Positions 7,699 to 16,469 of a DNA stretch of 64,000 nt are shown here, one piece after another. Source of the DNA: Virgibacillus sp. LDC-1. Lineage in GTDB: Bacteria; Bacillota; Bacilli; Bacillales; Amphibacillaceae. Under the pieces are notes generated by a model. That model was not told the origin of the DNA, ran no database searches, and saw nothing but the letters and a program-made list of their open reading frames with translations. Made by a program: the position numbers and the translations under genes. The stretch is from contig NZ_JARUVL010000004.1 of NCBI RefSeq assembly GCF_030137545.1, forward strand, positions 124,001-188,000. The letters run 5' to 3'. The number at the start of each line of letters is the position of its first letter. Within the stretch, counting starts at the first letter, position 1.

Positions 7699-8954
7699 AA
7701 AATGTAAAGGCGGAAATTGTCGCGGTAGGAACAGAATTGCTATTAGGACAAATTGCAAACACAAACGCGCAATGGATCTCTCAACAGCTTGCTAAGTATG
7801 GAATTACTGTACATTTTCATGCAGTAGTAGGAGATAATCTACAACGGGTTGAAACGACCTTTCGCCAGGCATCTTCACGCTCCGATATTGTGATTGTAAC
7901 AGGGGGGCTCGGTCCTACAGAGGATGATTTAACGAGAGAAGCATTCCAATTAGTAAGTAATTTAGAAATGAAGGAAGCTACAGAAGCATTGCATCGTATA
8001 TCGGCATACTTTGAAAAGCAGCAGACGGAAATGACTCCAAATAATCGTAAACAAGCAAACGTATTTTCTACAGCACATGTTTTAAAAAATAGCGTTGGAA
8101 TGGCACCAGGAATGATTGTTCCATATAAGGGGAAAACATGGGTTTTCCTCCCTGGTGTTCCTAGTGAGATGAAACAGATGTTTACGAATGAGGTCATTCC
8201 ATACATCGTAAAGCTTACTGGAACGGATACAGTTATTCAATCTATGATATTACGATTTAGTGGCATAGGTGAAGCAAAGCTAGAACACGAGTTGTTCGAA
8301 TTAATTCACCATCAAAGTAATCCAACGATTGCGCCGTTGGCTCAAAAAGACGGTGTTGTTATTCGTCTTACGGTAAAAGAAAATTCGATTGAAAAGGCAA
8401 ATGCACGCTTGGAAGAAGCAAAAAGACGGGTATTAGAAAAAGTCGGTCCATATTATATAGGAATGGAGCACGAAACAATCGAACAACGAGCAGTTAGCTT
8501 GCTTCGAGATAAGCAAATGCGAATTGGTGCTGCTGAAAGCTTAACAGGCGGAATGTTTACAGAAAAGCTAATTTCTGTGGAAGGCGCGTCCAAAGTTTGT
8601 CCTGGCGGGATTGTGTGCTATGATTCGGAAATTAAGCAAAAGGTACTTGGGGTATCCAATGAAACTATCGAAGCATATGGAACGGTAAGCCAGCAGTGTG
8701 CAGAAGAAATGGCAAAACAGGCAGCCATTGTGCTTGATGCTTCGATCGGGATAAGTTTTACAGGTGTCGCTGGACCAGACAGTTTGGAAGGGAAGCCGGT
8801 AGGAACTGTTTTCATAAGTTTATTTCATATTAATGGAACAATTCGAACGGAGAAAGCTACGTTTATTGGCGATCGAGAAGCTGTTCGAAGTCGCGCGACT
8901 CGAAAAGGCTTTGAGCTACTAATTGAATTCGTAAAGCATCATTCTCAAAACTAG
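7695..8954 (+). CDS. cinA: CinA, competence/damage-inducible protein (nicotinamide-nucleotide amidase)
   Basis: A 419-residue two-domain protein. The N-terminal molybdopterin-binding-like (MoCF) domain covers about residues 4-170 (GTELLLGQIANTN, VTGGLGPTEDD, LPGVPSEM). The C-terminal CinA amidohydrolase domain covers about 255-415 (AAESLTGGMF, SFTGVAGPDS, GTVFISLF). The family contributes to NAD recycling by deamidating NMN or cleaving ADP-ribose. It overlaps pgsA by four bases and lies directly upstream of recA, the arrangement that allows competence co-induction of cinA-recA in other Firmicutes. recA here has its own strong promoter. Confidence 0.94.
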   Translation: MKNVKAEIVAVGTELLLGQIANTNAQWISQQLAKYGITVHFHAVVGDNLQRVETTFRQASSRSDIVIVTGGLGPTEDDLTREAFQLVSNLEMKEATEALHRISAYFEKQQTEMTPNNRKQANVFSTAHVLKNSVGMAPGMIVPYKGKTWVFLPGVPSEMKQMFTNEVIPYIVKLTGTDTVIQSMILRFSGIGEAKLEHELFELIHHQSNPTIAPLAQKDGVVIRLTVKENSIEKANARLEEAKRRVLEKVGPYYIGMEHETIEQRAVSLLRDKQMRIGAAESLTGGMFTEKLISVEGASKVCPGGIVCYDSEIKQKVLGVSNETIEAYGTVSQQCAEEMAKQAAIVLDASIGISFTGVAGPDSLEGKPVGTVFISLFHINGTIRTEKATFIGDREAVRSRATRKGFELLIEFVKHHSQN

Positions 8955-9063
8955 CTTCTAGTTCACAGTACGTAAAATGAATTTTTACTTCATTTTTCAA
9001 ATCTAAAAACATTCTTTTGACAAAGAGAAACTAGAAAATAATATGTAAAGCGGCTTAAAAATA

Positions 9064-9077
9064 AGAACGTTTATTCG
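9064..9077 (+). promoter_or_regulatory. LexA (SOS) box upstream of recA
   Basis: AGAACGTTTATTCG; its reverse complement CGAATAAACGTTCT matches the Bacillus LexA consensus CGAACRNRYGTTYC at all but two positions, with the central RNRY satisfied. It sits ten bases upstream of the recA -35 hexamer. Confidence 0.75.
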
Positions 9078-9086
9078 TTTTTTATC

Positions 9087-9115
9087 TTGGCAAACGAAAA
9101 TAAAACATGTATGAT
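9087..9115 (+). promoter_or_regulatory. recA sigma-A promoter
   Basis: TTGGCA at 9087-9092, a 17-base spacer and TATGAT at 9110-9115, about 30 bases before the recA start. The LexA box lies just upstream. Confidence 0.8.
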
Positions 9116-9145
9116 ATAGATAGCTAATTTAAGGAGGTAGTCTCG

Positions 9146-10183
9146 TTGAGTGATAGAAAACAAGCGTTAGATATGGCTTTAAGACAAATAGAGAAACAGT
9201 TCGGAAAAGGTTCGATTATGAAATTGGGTGAACAGGCAAACCAGAAGCTAGCTACTATTTCAAGTGGATCTTTAGCATTAGATGTAGCACTTGGAATTGG
9301 TGGATATCCTAAAGGTCGTGTTGTTGAAATATATGGTCCTGAATCATCTGGTAAAACGACCGTTGCACTTCATGCAATTGCTGAAGCACAGCGTACTGGT
9401 GGGCAAGCGGCATTTATTGACGCAGAGCATGCACTAGACCCTACCTATGCAAGAGCACTTGGTGTAGATATTGAAGAGTTACTTTTATCTCAGCCAGATA
9501 CAGGAGAGCAAGCGTTAGAAATCGCAGAGGCTTTAGTTCGAAGTGGAGCTGTTGATATTATTGTTGTCGACTCAGTAGCTGCGCTGGTTCCAAAGGCAGA
9601 GATTGAAGGAGAAATGGGTGATTCACACGTTGGATTACAAGCCCGCCTCATGTCACAAGCGTTAAGAAAGCTTTCTGGAGCGATTAATAAATCGAAAACG
9701 ACGGCTGTCTTTATAAACCAAATTCGTGAAAAAGTAGGGGTAATGTTTGGAAACCCTGAAACAACGCCAGGCGGTCGTGCGCTTAAGTTTTATTCTTCCG
9801 TTCGATTAGAAGTACGACGTGCGGAAACATTAAAGCAAGGAAACGATATGGTTGGAAATAAAGCGCGTATTAAAGTAGTAAAAAATAAAGTAGCACCTCC
9901 ATTTAAGCAAGCAGAGGTTGATATTATGTATGGAGAAGGGATTTCGAAAGAAGGAGAAGTACTAGACATCGGATCCGATTTAGATATTGTTCAAAAAAGT
10001 GGTGCGTGGTATTCCTATGAAGGTGAAAGACTTGGGCAAGGAAGAGAAAACGCAAAGCAGTTTTTAAAAGAAAATGAGGAAATAATGGATGCAATTCGCC
10101 AGGCGATTCGTTCTCATTATAAACTAGACGAAACAGTTAGCGAAGAAGCCGAAGAGCTAGGACAAGAAACATTAGATGTGTAA
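9146..10183 (+). CDS. recA: RecA recombinase
   Basis: A 345-residue RecA. Walker A GPESSGKT is at about residues 66-73, Walker [11 protein letters not shown] near 140-149, the L2/MAW region is intact, and the C-terminus is acidic. RecA filaments on single-stranded DNA drive homologous recombination and stimulate LexA self-cleavage, and lexA is in this same window. The start is TTG at 9146, set by AAGGAGG eight bases upstream. It has its own promoter and SOS box, so it is damage-inducible by inference. A long terminator hairpin follows. Confidence 0.98.
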   Translation: MSDRKQALDMALRQIEKQFGKGSIMKLGEQANQKLATISSGSLALDVALGIGGYPKGRVVEIYGPESSGKTTVALHAIAEAQRTGGQAAFIDAEHALDPTYARALGVDIEELLLSQPDTGEQALEIAEALVRSGAVDIIVVDSVAALVPKAEIEGEMGDSHVGLQARLMSQALRKLSGAINKSKTTAVFINQIREKVGVMFGNPETTPGGRALKFYSSVRLEVRRAETLKQGNDMVGNKARIKVVKNKVAPPFKQAEVDIMYGEGISKEGEVLDIGSDLDIVQKSGAWYSYEGERLGQGRENAKQFLKENEEIMDAIRQAIRSHYKLDETVSEEAEELGQETLDV

Positions 10184-10201
10184 TACGAATTTAAAATAGA
10201 G

Positions 10202-10284
10202 TCCTTTATAAGGATAGAATGGTATGTTAAAAAAGTGATCGGAAGAAGAGCGCTCGTACCATTCCCTTGTAAAGGATTTTTCTT
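10202..10284 (+). terminator. Long-armed terminator after recA
   Basis: TCCTTTATAAGG plus ATAGAATGGTA (10202-10224) pairs with TACCATTC plus CCTTGTAAAGGA (10257-10276) with small bulges, followed by TTTTTCTTTT. The apical loop of about 30 bases contains a further small palindrome GAGCGCTC. Confidence 0.75.
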
Positions 10285-10307
10285 TTCCCATTATTTGTGA
10301 CGTTTCC

Positions 10308-10336
10308 TTGACAATGGCAGGGCGTACAATTAAAAT
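10308..10336 (+). promoter_or_regulatory. rny sigma-A promoter
   Basis: A perfect TTGACA at 10308-10313, a 17-base spacer and TAAAAT at 10331-10336. The implied 5' leader to the GTG start is about 105 bases. Confidence 0.65.
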
Positions 10337-10448
10337 TAAATTGTATAATTTTATATTTTTATTATACGTAACGATTTTTATTCATTGAATATGGTACATG
10401 CCGACAATAATGAATTTAAACAATTTGATAGCAAGAGGAGGTGAAATC

Positions 10449-12014
10449 GTGGACAATCCCTTAATCATCTCCATTTTGCTTGCCTTAGTCCTGATCGTCG
10501 GTATTGTTGTTGGTTATCTGATTCGTAAATCTATTGCAGAGGCTAAAATTTCAAGTGCTGAAACGTTGGCCAAACAAATAGTTGATGAAGCACATCGGAA
10601 TGCAGATGCCGCTAAGAAAGAGGCACTTCTTGAAGCGAAGGATGAGAATCATAAACTTCGCCAGCAGACGGAACAAGAATTACGTGAACGACGCACGGAA
10701 GTTCAGAAACAAGAAAATCGCCTGATGCATAAAGAAGAAAATCTGGACAGAAGAAGTGAGACGCTTGATAAGCGTGAACTCTTATTGGAGAAAAAAGAAC
10801 AATCACTGACAGAAAAACAACAACAAATTGAAGAAATGGAAAGCAAAGTGGAAGCTATGTTAAAAGAGCAGCAAACGGAGCTAGAGCGCATTTCTGGGTA
10901 TACTACAGACCAAGCTAGACAGATTATTTTAGAGCGAATTGAGAAAGAGCTAGCACATGAATCAGCACTAATGATTAAAGAAACAGAAAATCGCATGAAA
11001 GAAGAAGCGGATAAGAAGGCGAAAAACATTCTATCTCTTGCGCTTCAGCGCTGTGCAGCTGACCATGTTGCCGAAACAACTGTATCTGTTGTAAATCTTC
11101 CAAATGATGAAATGAAGGGCCGGATTATTGGTCGTGAAGGGCGAAACATTCGAACACTGGAAACGTTAACGGGAATTGATCTAATTATTGATGATACACC
11201 GGAAGCGGTTATTTTATCAGGATTTGATCCGATTCGAAGAGAGATAGCTCGAATGGCATTAGAAAAGCTCGTTCAAGATGGTAGAATTCACCCTGCGAGA
11301 ATTGAAGAAATGGTCGACAAAGCAAGACGTGAGGTCGACGAATTTATTCGAGAAGTTGGAGAAGAAACAACGTTTGAAGTTGGAGTACATGGTCTTCATC
11401 CAGACTTGATTAAAATTCTTGGTCGCCTAAAGTATCGGACAAGCTATGGTCAAAATGTATTAAAGCATTCGACAGAGGTAGCATATCTAGCAGGCTTGCT
11501 TGCTGCGGAGCTTGGTGAAGATGTAACATTGGCACGAAGAGCTGGTTTACTTCATGATATTGGAAAAGCAATTGATCATGAAGTAGAGGGAAGCCACGTT
11601 GAAATCGGGAAAGAACTGGCAATGAAATACAAAGAGCATGAGGTTGTAATTAATTCGATCGCTTCTCACCATGGTGATGAAGAGCCTACTTCTGTTATCT
11701 CCATTCTTGTTGCAGCAGCGGATGCATTATCCGCAGCACGTCCAGGAGCAAGAAGTGAAACACTGGAGAATTATATTAAGCGACTTGAAAAACTAGAAGA
11801 GATTTCTGAATCATTCGGTGGTGTTGAAAAGTCATTTGCAATTCAAGCCGGAAGAGAAATTCGAATTATTGTAAAACCTGATGAGATTAATGACATTGAA
11901 TCAGTGCGAGTTGCAAGAGAAATTCGAAAGCGAATTGAAAGTGAACTCGATTACCCGGGGCATATAAAGGTAACTGTGATTAGAGAAACACGAGCAGTTG
12001 AATATGCAAAATAA
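10449..12014 (+). CDS. rny: Ribonuclease Y
   Basis: A 521-residue membrane-anchored endoribonuclease that starts bulk mRNA turnover. N-terminal transmembrane helix (about residues 5-25), long coiled coil (30-200), KH domain with [15 protein letters not shown] (about 228-245), and HD domain with the HD pair in [12 protein letters not shown] (about 360). The C-terminus [10 protein letters not shown] is family-typical. The start is taken as GTG 10449 because GAGGAGG ends seven bases before it and the product length equals the family's 520. An in-frame ATG at 10398 lacks a comparable site. It is monocistronic, with its own promoter and a strong terminator. Confidence 0.95.
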   Translation: MDNPLIISILLALVLIVGIVVGYLIRKSIAEAKISSAETLAKQIVDEAHRNADAAKKEALLEAKDENHKLRQQTEQELRERRTEVQKQENRLMHKEENLDRRSETLDKRELLLEKKEQSLTEKQQQIEEMESKVEAMLKEQQTELERISGYTTDQARQIILERIEKELAHESALMIKETENRMKEEADKKAKNILSLALQRCAADHVAETTVSVVNLPNDEMKGRIIGREGRNIRTLETLTGIDLIIDDTPEAVILSGFDPIRREIARMALEKLVQDGRIHPARIEEMVDKARREVDEFIREVGEETTFEVGVHGLHPDLIKILGRLKYRTSYGQNVLKHSTEVAYLAGLLAAELGEDVTLARRAGLLHDIGKAIDHEVEGSHVEIGKELAMKYKEHEVVINSIASHHGDEEPTSVISILVAAADALSAARPGARSETLENYIKRLEKLEEISESFGGVEKSFAIQAGREIRIIVKPDEINDIESVRVAREIRKRIESELDYPGHIKVTVIRETRAVEYAK

Positions 12015-12020
12015 ACGTTT

Positions 12021-12056
12021 AAAATAGAAACGGTTTAAGCCGTTTCTATTTTTTTC
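12021..12056 (+). terminator. Intrinsic terminator after rny
   Basis: AGAAACGG and CCGTTTCT form the stem around TTTAAG, followed by ATTTTTTTCTG. Confidence 0.9.
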
Positions 12057-12160
12057 TGTTATAATTTAGTAAAGCTATGGTATAGATACTTCTATTATTT
12101 AAAAGTTAATTATCGCAACGATAATACGATAAACTTAATATTAGTTAGGATGGATTTAGT

Positions 12161-12955
12161 ATGAAGATTTTATTTATCGGAGATGTGGTTGGGTCTCCAG
12201 GTCGCGAAATGGTAAAAGAATACTTGCCTCGACTAAAAGAAAAATATAAGCCAAATATGACGATTATTAATGGTGAAAACGCTGCAAGCGGAAAAGGAAT
12301 TACTGAAAAAATTTATAAGCAGTTTTTAGAATGGGGCGCACAAGTAATTACGATGGGAAATCATACGTGGGATAAAAAGGAGATCTTTGAATTTATTGAG
12401 GATGCAAAGTATATGATTCGTCCCGCAAATTTTCCAGAGAACAATCCAGGGAAGGGGATTGTGTTTATAAATGTGAATGGAACAGAAGTTGCAGTTATTA
12501 ATTTGCAAGGTCGAACATTTCTTCTTCCGAATGAGGATCCGTTTATCGTGGCCGATCAATTAATTGAGCAAGCTAAAAAAAGAACAAACATTATATTTAT
12601 TGATTTCCATGCGGAAGCAACAAGTGAAAAACAAGCAATGGGATGGTATGTTGACGGAAGAGTTAGTGCAGTAGTTGGTACACATACCCATACGCAAACA
12701 GCAGACGAACGCATTTTGCCAAATGGGACTGCTTATATTACAGATGCAGGGATGACAGGACCGTACGATGCGATTCTTGGTGTTAAAAAAGAGGCCGTAT
12801 TAAAGCGATTTCAAACGAACCTACCAGTTCGCTTTGAAATTGATGAAAATGGAAGAGCGCAACTGAACGGAATCATAGCAACAATTGATAATAAGACTGG
12901 AAGAGCAGTTGATATAAAGCGAATACTTATAAATGAGGATCATCCATTTTTATAG
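12161..12955 (+). CDS. ymdB: YmdB-type metallophosphoesterase
   Basis: A 264-residue dinuclear metallophosphodiesterase of the YmdB family. Metal-binding motifs are present in order: GDVVGSPGRE (8-17), INGENAASGKGIT (about 37-49), MGNHTWD (about 65-71) and VVGTHTHTQTADE (about 172-184). In B. subtilis YmdB hydrolyses cyclic nucleotides in vitro and affects biofilm versus motility decisions. RNase Y is the gene just upstream and has been reported to interact with it. The ribosome-binding site is weak (AGGATGG). spoVS follows about 106 bases later. Confidence 0.93.
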   Translation: MKILFIGDVVGSPGREMVKEYLPRLKEKYKPNMTIINGENAASGKGITEKIYKQFLEWGAQVITMGNHTWDKKEIFEFIEDAKYMIRPANFPENNPGKGIVFINVNGTEVAVINLQGRTFLLPNEDPFIVADQLIEQAKKRTNIIFIDFHAEATSEKQAMGWYVDGRVSAVVGTHTHTQTADERILPNGTAYITDAGMTGPYDAILGVKKEAVLKRFQTNLPVRFEIDENGRAQLNGIIATIDNKTGRAVDIKRILINEDHPFL

Positions 12956-13061
12956 AGTATTTGAATTTTTAGACATCTTCCTTCATAATAAGGTAATAAG
13001 GTATCAACTCCAAGAATATAGTAGCAGTAGAACTACAATAGTAAATGAGGAGGTACTAGTA

Positions 13062-13322
13062 ATGGACATATTGAAAGTTTCAGCTAAATCAAATCCAAAC
13101 TCAGTAGCAGGCGCACTTGCGAACGTATTACGTGAACGCGGTTCAGCGGAAATCCAGGCGATCGGTGCAGGTGCATTAAACCAAGCCGTAAAAGCTGTAG
13201 CCATTGCGAGAGGATTCGTTGCCCCAAGTGGAGTTGATTTGATTTGTGTTCCAGCATTTACCGATATTATGATTGAAAATGAGGAACGAACAGCTATTAA
13301 ACTCATCGTAGAACCTAGATAA
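13062..13322 (+). CDS. spoVS: Stage V sporulation protein S
   Basis: An 86-residue Alba-like protein with nearly invariant family sequence (starting MDILKVSAKSNPNS, with AIGAGALNQAVKAVAIARG in the middle). SpoVS affects septation and coat/cortex stages of sporulation and belongs to a nucleic-acid-binding fold. GAGGAGGT at 13047-13054 lies seven bases before the ATG at 13062; an in-frame ATG at 12933 lies inside ymdB and would add an unrelated 43-residue extension. In B. subtilis the gene is sigma-H driven. An AAGGTA/GAATAT pair near 12990-13020 is a weak candidate for that. It ends at a clear terminator. Confidence 0.95.
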   Translation: MDILKVSAKSNPNSVAGALANVLRERGSAEIQAIGAGALNQAVKAVAIARGFVAPSGVDLICVPAFTDIMIENEERTAIKLIVEPR

Positions 13323-13348
13323 GGGCAATTATACTTTTTTACATGATT

Positions 13349-13376
13349 GTGTTACGCGTTTGCGTAGCACTTTTTT
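13349..13376 (+). terminator. Intrinsic terminator after spoVS
   Basis: GTGTTACGC pairs with GCGTAGCAC (one G-U pair) around GTTT, followed by TTTTTT. Confidence 0.9.
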
Positions 13377-13395
13377 ATGTTTTAAAAGTCTATTC

Positions 13396-13500
13396 CAATG
13401 CATTGTTAATTTTGAATGGAATACTTCTCGTTATTTTTTAGTTTGAAATATGCGAGAATTGTATTTCCACTTAAATTAGTGACAATGTATTGTTAATTTT
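13396..13500 (+). repeat. Pair of 18-base direct repeats with an inverted repeat between them, upstream of miaB
   Basis: CAATGCATTGTTAATTTT at 13396-13413 recurs as CAATGTATTGTTAATTTT at 13483-13500 (one mismatch, 87 bases apart). Between them, 13417-13430 (TGGAATACTTCTCG) is complementary to 13453-13469 with a one-base and a two-base bulge. The second copy ends just upstream of the miaB -10 region. Confidence 0.6.
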
Positions 13501-13517
13501 AGATAGAGGCCTTATAC

Positions 13518-13526
13518 TGATATAAT
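13518..13526 (+). promoter_or_regulatory. Extended -10 promoter for miaB
   Basis: TGATATAAT gives the TGn extension plus a perfect TATAAT, 48 bases before the miaB start. The -35 region is poor, as is common for extended -10 promoters. Confidence 0.55.
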
Positions 13527-13574
13527 GTATAACTATGAGAATAATTTATTTAATATAGCGAAAGGAGCTCCGCA

Positions 13575-15143
13575 ATGAACGAAGAACAACGAAAGGCGCA
13601 AGCACAAATTAATCAGGTAGATTCAGCGGACAGAAAATCCGATATGGATAAACCTTTATCAGAAAAAACAACAGCCGATTTTGCGAAATATTTTGAGACA
13701 ACCTATGAACCGCCAAACATTAATAAAGCTCGTAAGCGCGGGAAAGAAAAAGTAAATGTACATTATGACTTTGAAATTCCTGAAGAAATGAAAAATATTG
13801 GGAAAAATAAAAAGTTCTTAATTCGTACCTATGGCTGTCAAATGAATGAGCATGATACGGAAGTGATGGCAGGTATCCTTACGACAATGGGGTATGAATC
13901 AACTGCGGATACAAACGACGCCGATATTATTTTATTAAATACATGTGCAATCCGTGAAAATGCTGAAAACAAAGTGTTTGGTGAAATTGGTCATTTAAAA
14001 CCATTAAAGTTAGAAAAGCCGGATTTAATTGTTGGTGTGTGTGGCTGTATGTCTCAAGAAGAATCGGTCGTCAATCGAATAATGCAAAAGCATCAACATG
14101 TTGATTTAATTTTCGGTACACATAATATTCATCGTCTTCCGTACTTAGTTAAGGAAGCTATGTTTGGTAAAGCTCAAGTAGTTGAGGTTTGGTCAAAAGA
14201 AGGCGATATTATTGAGAATTTGCCTAAGGTACGACAAGGTAAAATTAAAGCATGGGTTAATATTATGTATGGATGCGACAAATTTTGCACGTACTGTATC
14301 GTACCAATGACACGTGGGAAAGAAAGAAGTCGTAGACCAGAGGATATTATTCAAGAGGTTCGTCATTTAGCAGCGCAGGGATATCAAGAAATTACACTAC
14401 TTGGTCAAAATGTAAATGCCTATGGAAAGGATTTTGAAGATATCGAATACACCTTTGGTGATCTAATGGATGATATGCACAAAGTTGATATTCCAAGAGT
14501 GCGCTTTACCACTTCACACCCACGTGATTTTGATGATCACTTAATTGAAGTCCTAGCAAAAGGCGGCAATTTACTTGATCATATTCATCTTCCTGTCCAA
14601 TCTGGAAGTAGTGAAGTTCTAAAGAAAATGAACCGTAAATACACACGTGAGGAATATTTAGAGCTTGTCCGTAAAATTAAAAAAGCTATTCCAAACGCAA
14701 CGTTAACAACGGATATCATTGTCGGATTTCCTAATGAAACAGACGAGCAGTTTGAAGAAACAATGACGCTTGTAGAAGAAGTTGGTTTTGAAGCGGCATA
14801 TACATTTATTTATTCACCTCGAGAAGGAACACCAGCAGCACGGAAAAAAGATGACGTGCCAGAAGAAGTAAAAAAACAACGTTTATATCGTTTAAATGAG
14901 CTTGTTAATAAACAGTCTGCTCAATCGATGGCTTCCTATACTGGTAAGACAGTAAAAGTGTTAGTAGAAGGCGAAAGCAAAAAGGATCCAGATGTATTAG
15001 CAGGATATACAGAGAAAAACAAGCTCGTCAACTTCAAAGGACCGAAAAGTGCAATTGGTAAAATCGTTGATGTAGAAATTACAGAGGCAAAAACATGGTC
15101 CCTAAATGGAATCATGGTTAAAAATAAGGTCGAGGTGAATTAA
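13575..15143 (+). CDS. miaB: tRNA-2-methylthio-N6-isopentenyladenosine synthase MiaB
   Basis: A 522-residue radical-SAM methylthiotransferase that converts i6A37 to ms2i6A37 in tRNAs. The N-terminal MTTase domain has the three cluster cysteines ([27 protein letters not shown]). The radical-SAM triad is CDKFCTYC (about residues 235-242), and a C-terminal TRAM domain follows (about 435-510). Its substrate modification is made by MiaA, also in this window (21517-22452). The first 60 residues are a charged, lineage-specific extension. RBS AAAGGAG. The stop codon is immediately followed by ricA, which in B. subtilis is functionally tied to MiaB activity. Confidence 0.97.
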   Translation: MNEEQRKAQAQINQVDSADRKSDMDKPLSEKTTADFAKYFETTYEPPNINKARKRGKEKVNVHYDFEIPEEMKNIGKNKKFLIRTYGCQMNEHDTEVMAGILTTMGYESTADTNDADIILLNTCAIRENAENKVFGEIGHLKPLKLEKPDLIVGVCGCMSQEESVVNRIMQKHQHVDLIFGTHNIHRLPYLVKEAMFGKAQVVEVWSKEGDIIENLPKVRQGKIKAWVNIMYGCDKFCTYCIVPMTRGKERSRRPEDIIQEVRHLAAQGYQEITLLGQNVNAYGKDFEDIEYTFGDLMDDMHKVDIPRVRFTTSHPRDFDDHLIEVLAKGGNLLDHIHLPVQSGSSEVLKKMNRKYTREEYLELVRKIKKAIPNATLTTDIIVGFPNETDEQFEETMTLVEEVGFEAAYTFIYSPREGTPAARKKDDVPEEVKKQRLYRLNELVNKQSAQSMASYTGKTVKVLVEGESKKDPDVLAGYTEKNKLVNFKGPKSAIGKIVDVEITEAKTWSLNGIMVKNKVEVN

Positions 15144-15572
15144 ATGGCTGAATTTACAAGAAAGCAGGTTTTAGAAGAAGCAAAGCAGTTGGCAAATATG
15201 TTAGCAAATATCGAGGAAATTGATCGATTCAAGCAAGTCGAAGCAAAGCTAAATGAAAATCAAAAAGTGCAACAGTTAATTAAACGAATCAAAGCCTTAC
15301 AAAAACAAGCAGTGAATTTCCAAGCTTATGGTAAAACAGAAGCGCTTAACAAGGTAGAAAAGGAAATTGATCGCTTGCAGCAAGAATTGGATGATATTCC
15401 AATTGTTCATGAATTTAAAGAAACACAGCTTGTCGTGAATGATATTTTGCAACTTGTAACAGGAACAATAGCTAGAGAAGTAACGAATCATGTTATAGAG
15501 TCAACTGGTGGAGACGTGCTTGCAGGAGAAACAGGCTCTAAAGTATCTAATAAAACTTCTTGTGGGCATTAA
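15144..15572 (+). CDS. ricA: RicA (YmcA), regulator of RNase Y and biofilm/sporulation
   Basis: A 142-residue helical protein of the YlbF/YmcA family. In B. subtilis it joins RicF and RicT in the Y-complex that binds iron-sulfur clusters, adjusts RNase Y specificity and promotes biofilm formation, competence and sporulation. Only one cysteine is present, in the C-terminal tail (TSCGH), consistent with a single ligand contributed by RicA. It starts at the base following the miaB stop, so it is coupled to miaB. RNase Y is three genes upstream. A strong terminator follows. Confidence 0.92.
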   Translation: MAEFTRKQVLEEAKQLANMLANIEEIDRFKQVEAKLNENQKVQQLIKRIKALQKQAVNFQAYGKTEALNKVEKEIDRLQQELDDIPIVHEFKETQLVVNDILQLVTGTIAREVTNHVIESTGGDVLAGETGSKVSNKTSCGH

Positions 15573-15612
15573 AAAAACAGCGATGGAATCTTATTCCGTC
15601 GCTGTTTTTTTA
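15572..15612 (+). terminator. Intrinsic terminator after ricA
   Basis: ACAGCGATGGAAT pairs with ATTCCGTCGCTGT around CTT, followed by TTTTTTT. Confidence 0.92.
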
Positions 15613-15703
15613 TGTAGCGTAAGAAAGGATAGATATTGTTTCACATATAATGCAATAAACTAACTTTTTTTCCTCTTCTCATCTTTTAAAAAAGAAAGCT
15701 ATG

Positions 15704-15731
15704 CACTTTAGGTATTTGTCTTGCATAAAAT
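15704..15731 (+). promoter_or_regulatory. Candidate mother-cell sigma factor promoter for cotE
   Basis: CATAAAAT at 15724-15731 resembles the -10 of sigma-E/sigma-K promoters, with CAC at 15704-15706, 17 bases upstream, as a sigma-K-type -35. cotE in B. subtilis has both sigma-E and sigma-K promoters. Assignment is by resemblance only. Confidence 0.35.
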
Positions 15732-15761
15732 GACTATGAAAAAAGAGGAGGTAAGCGTATT

Positions 15762-16331
15762 ATGAGTTTTTTAGAAAAAGACTATCGTGAAATTATTACG
15801 AAAGCCGTTTGTGGTAAGGGAAAAAAATTCACTCAAGAAACGCATTCCATTTCACCCTCACATAGACCCTCTAGTATTCTCGGTTGCTGGGTCATTAATC
15901 ATTTATACAATGCCAAGAAAAAGAAAGAAGATAAGGTGGAAGTAAATGGAACCTATGAGGTAAATATATGGTACTCGTATAATGACAATACAAAAACGGA
16001 GGTTGTCACCGAGCGAGTATCCTATTGTGATATTATTCCACTTGCTATCCGAGATGAACATTGTATCAATGATGAATTTGATGTGGTATGTAAAGTAATT
16101 CAACAGCCAAATTGCCTTGAATGCGAAATAGCTAACAAAGGGCATAAAATTAATGTAGATGTAGAACGAGAATTTCTTGTACAAATAATCGGAGAAACAA
16201 AGGTCTTTGTTAAAGTAGATCCAGAGGGTGTCAAGTTTGCTGATGATGACGAATCTTGGGACTTTGAAGTAACGGATGAAGAGCTTAGCGATGTAAATCC
16301 AGATTTTCTAGAAAGTCAAAGCAAAGACTAA
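15762..16331 (+). CDS. cotE: Spore coat morphogenetic protein CotE
   Basis: A 189-residue CotE, which directs assembly of the outer spore coat in the mother cell. It is recognised from family segments such as YREIITKAVCGKGKKF near the N-terminus, WVINHLYNAKK, the INIWYS-like core (NIWYSYN) and the very acidic tail (DDDESWDFEVTDEELSDV). AGAGGAGG lies upstream of the ATG. It sits between ricA and mutS as in B. subtilis, in its own transcription unit flanked by two terminators, consistent with sporulation-specific expression. Confidence 0.95.
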   Translation: MSFLEKDYREIITKAVCGKGKKFTQETHSISPSHRPSSILGCWVINHLYNAKKKKEDKVEVNGTYEVNIWYSYNDNTKTEVVTERVSYCDIIPLAIRDEHCINDEFDVVCKVIQQPNCLECEIANKGHKINVDVEREFLVQIIGETKVFVKVDPEGVKFADDDESWDFEVTDEELSDVNPDFLESQSKD

Positions 16332-16335
16332 TACT

Positions 16336-16371
16336 CCTTACGAGGGAATCTTCTCTCGTAAGGTTTTTTTT
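16336..16371 (+). terminator. Intrinsic terminator after cotE
   Basis: CCTTACGAG pairs with CTCGTAAGG, followed by eight T. Confidence 0.9.
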
Positions 16372-16426
16372 GAAAATCAGCATTTGTCAATAATAAGATG
16401 AGAAACAGTTTGTTCGGTTCGAATTA

Positions 16427-16435
16427 TGTTATAAT
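16427..16435 (+). promoter_or_regulatory. Extended -10 promoter for mutS
   Basis: TGTTATAAT (TGn plus TATAAT) ends 34 bases before the mutS ATG. Confidence 0.5.
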
Positions 16436-16469
16436 AACACAATAAATGTTTGTTTTTGGGGGATACATA

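Noticed and set aside
12933-13061. N-terminal extension of SpoVS from an in-frame ATG inside ymdB
   Set aside because: The extension is unrelated to the family, and a much better ribosome-binding site precedes the ATG at 13062.
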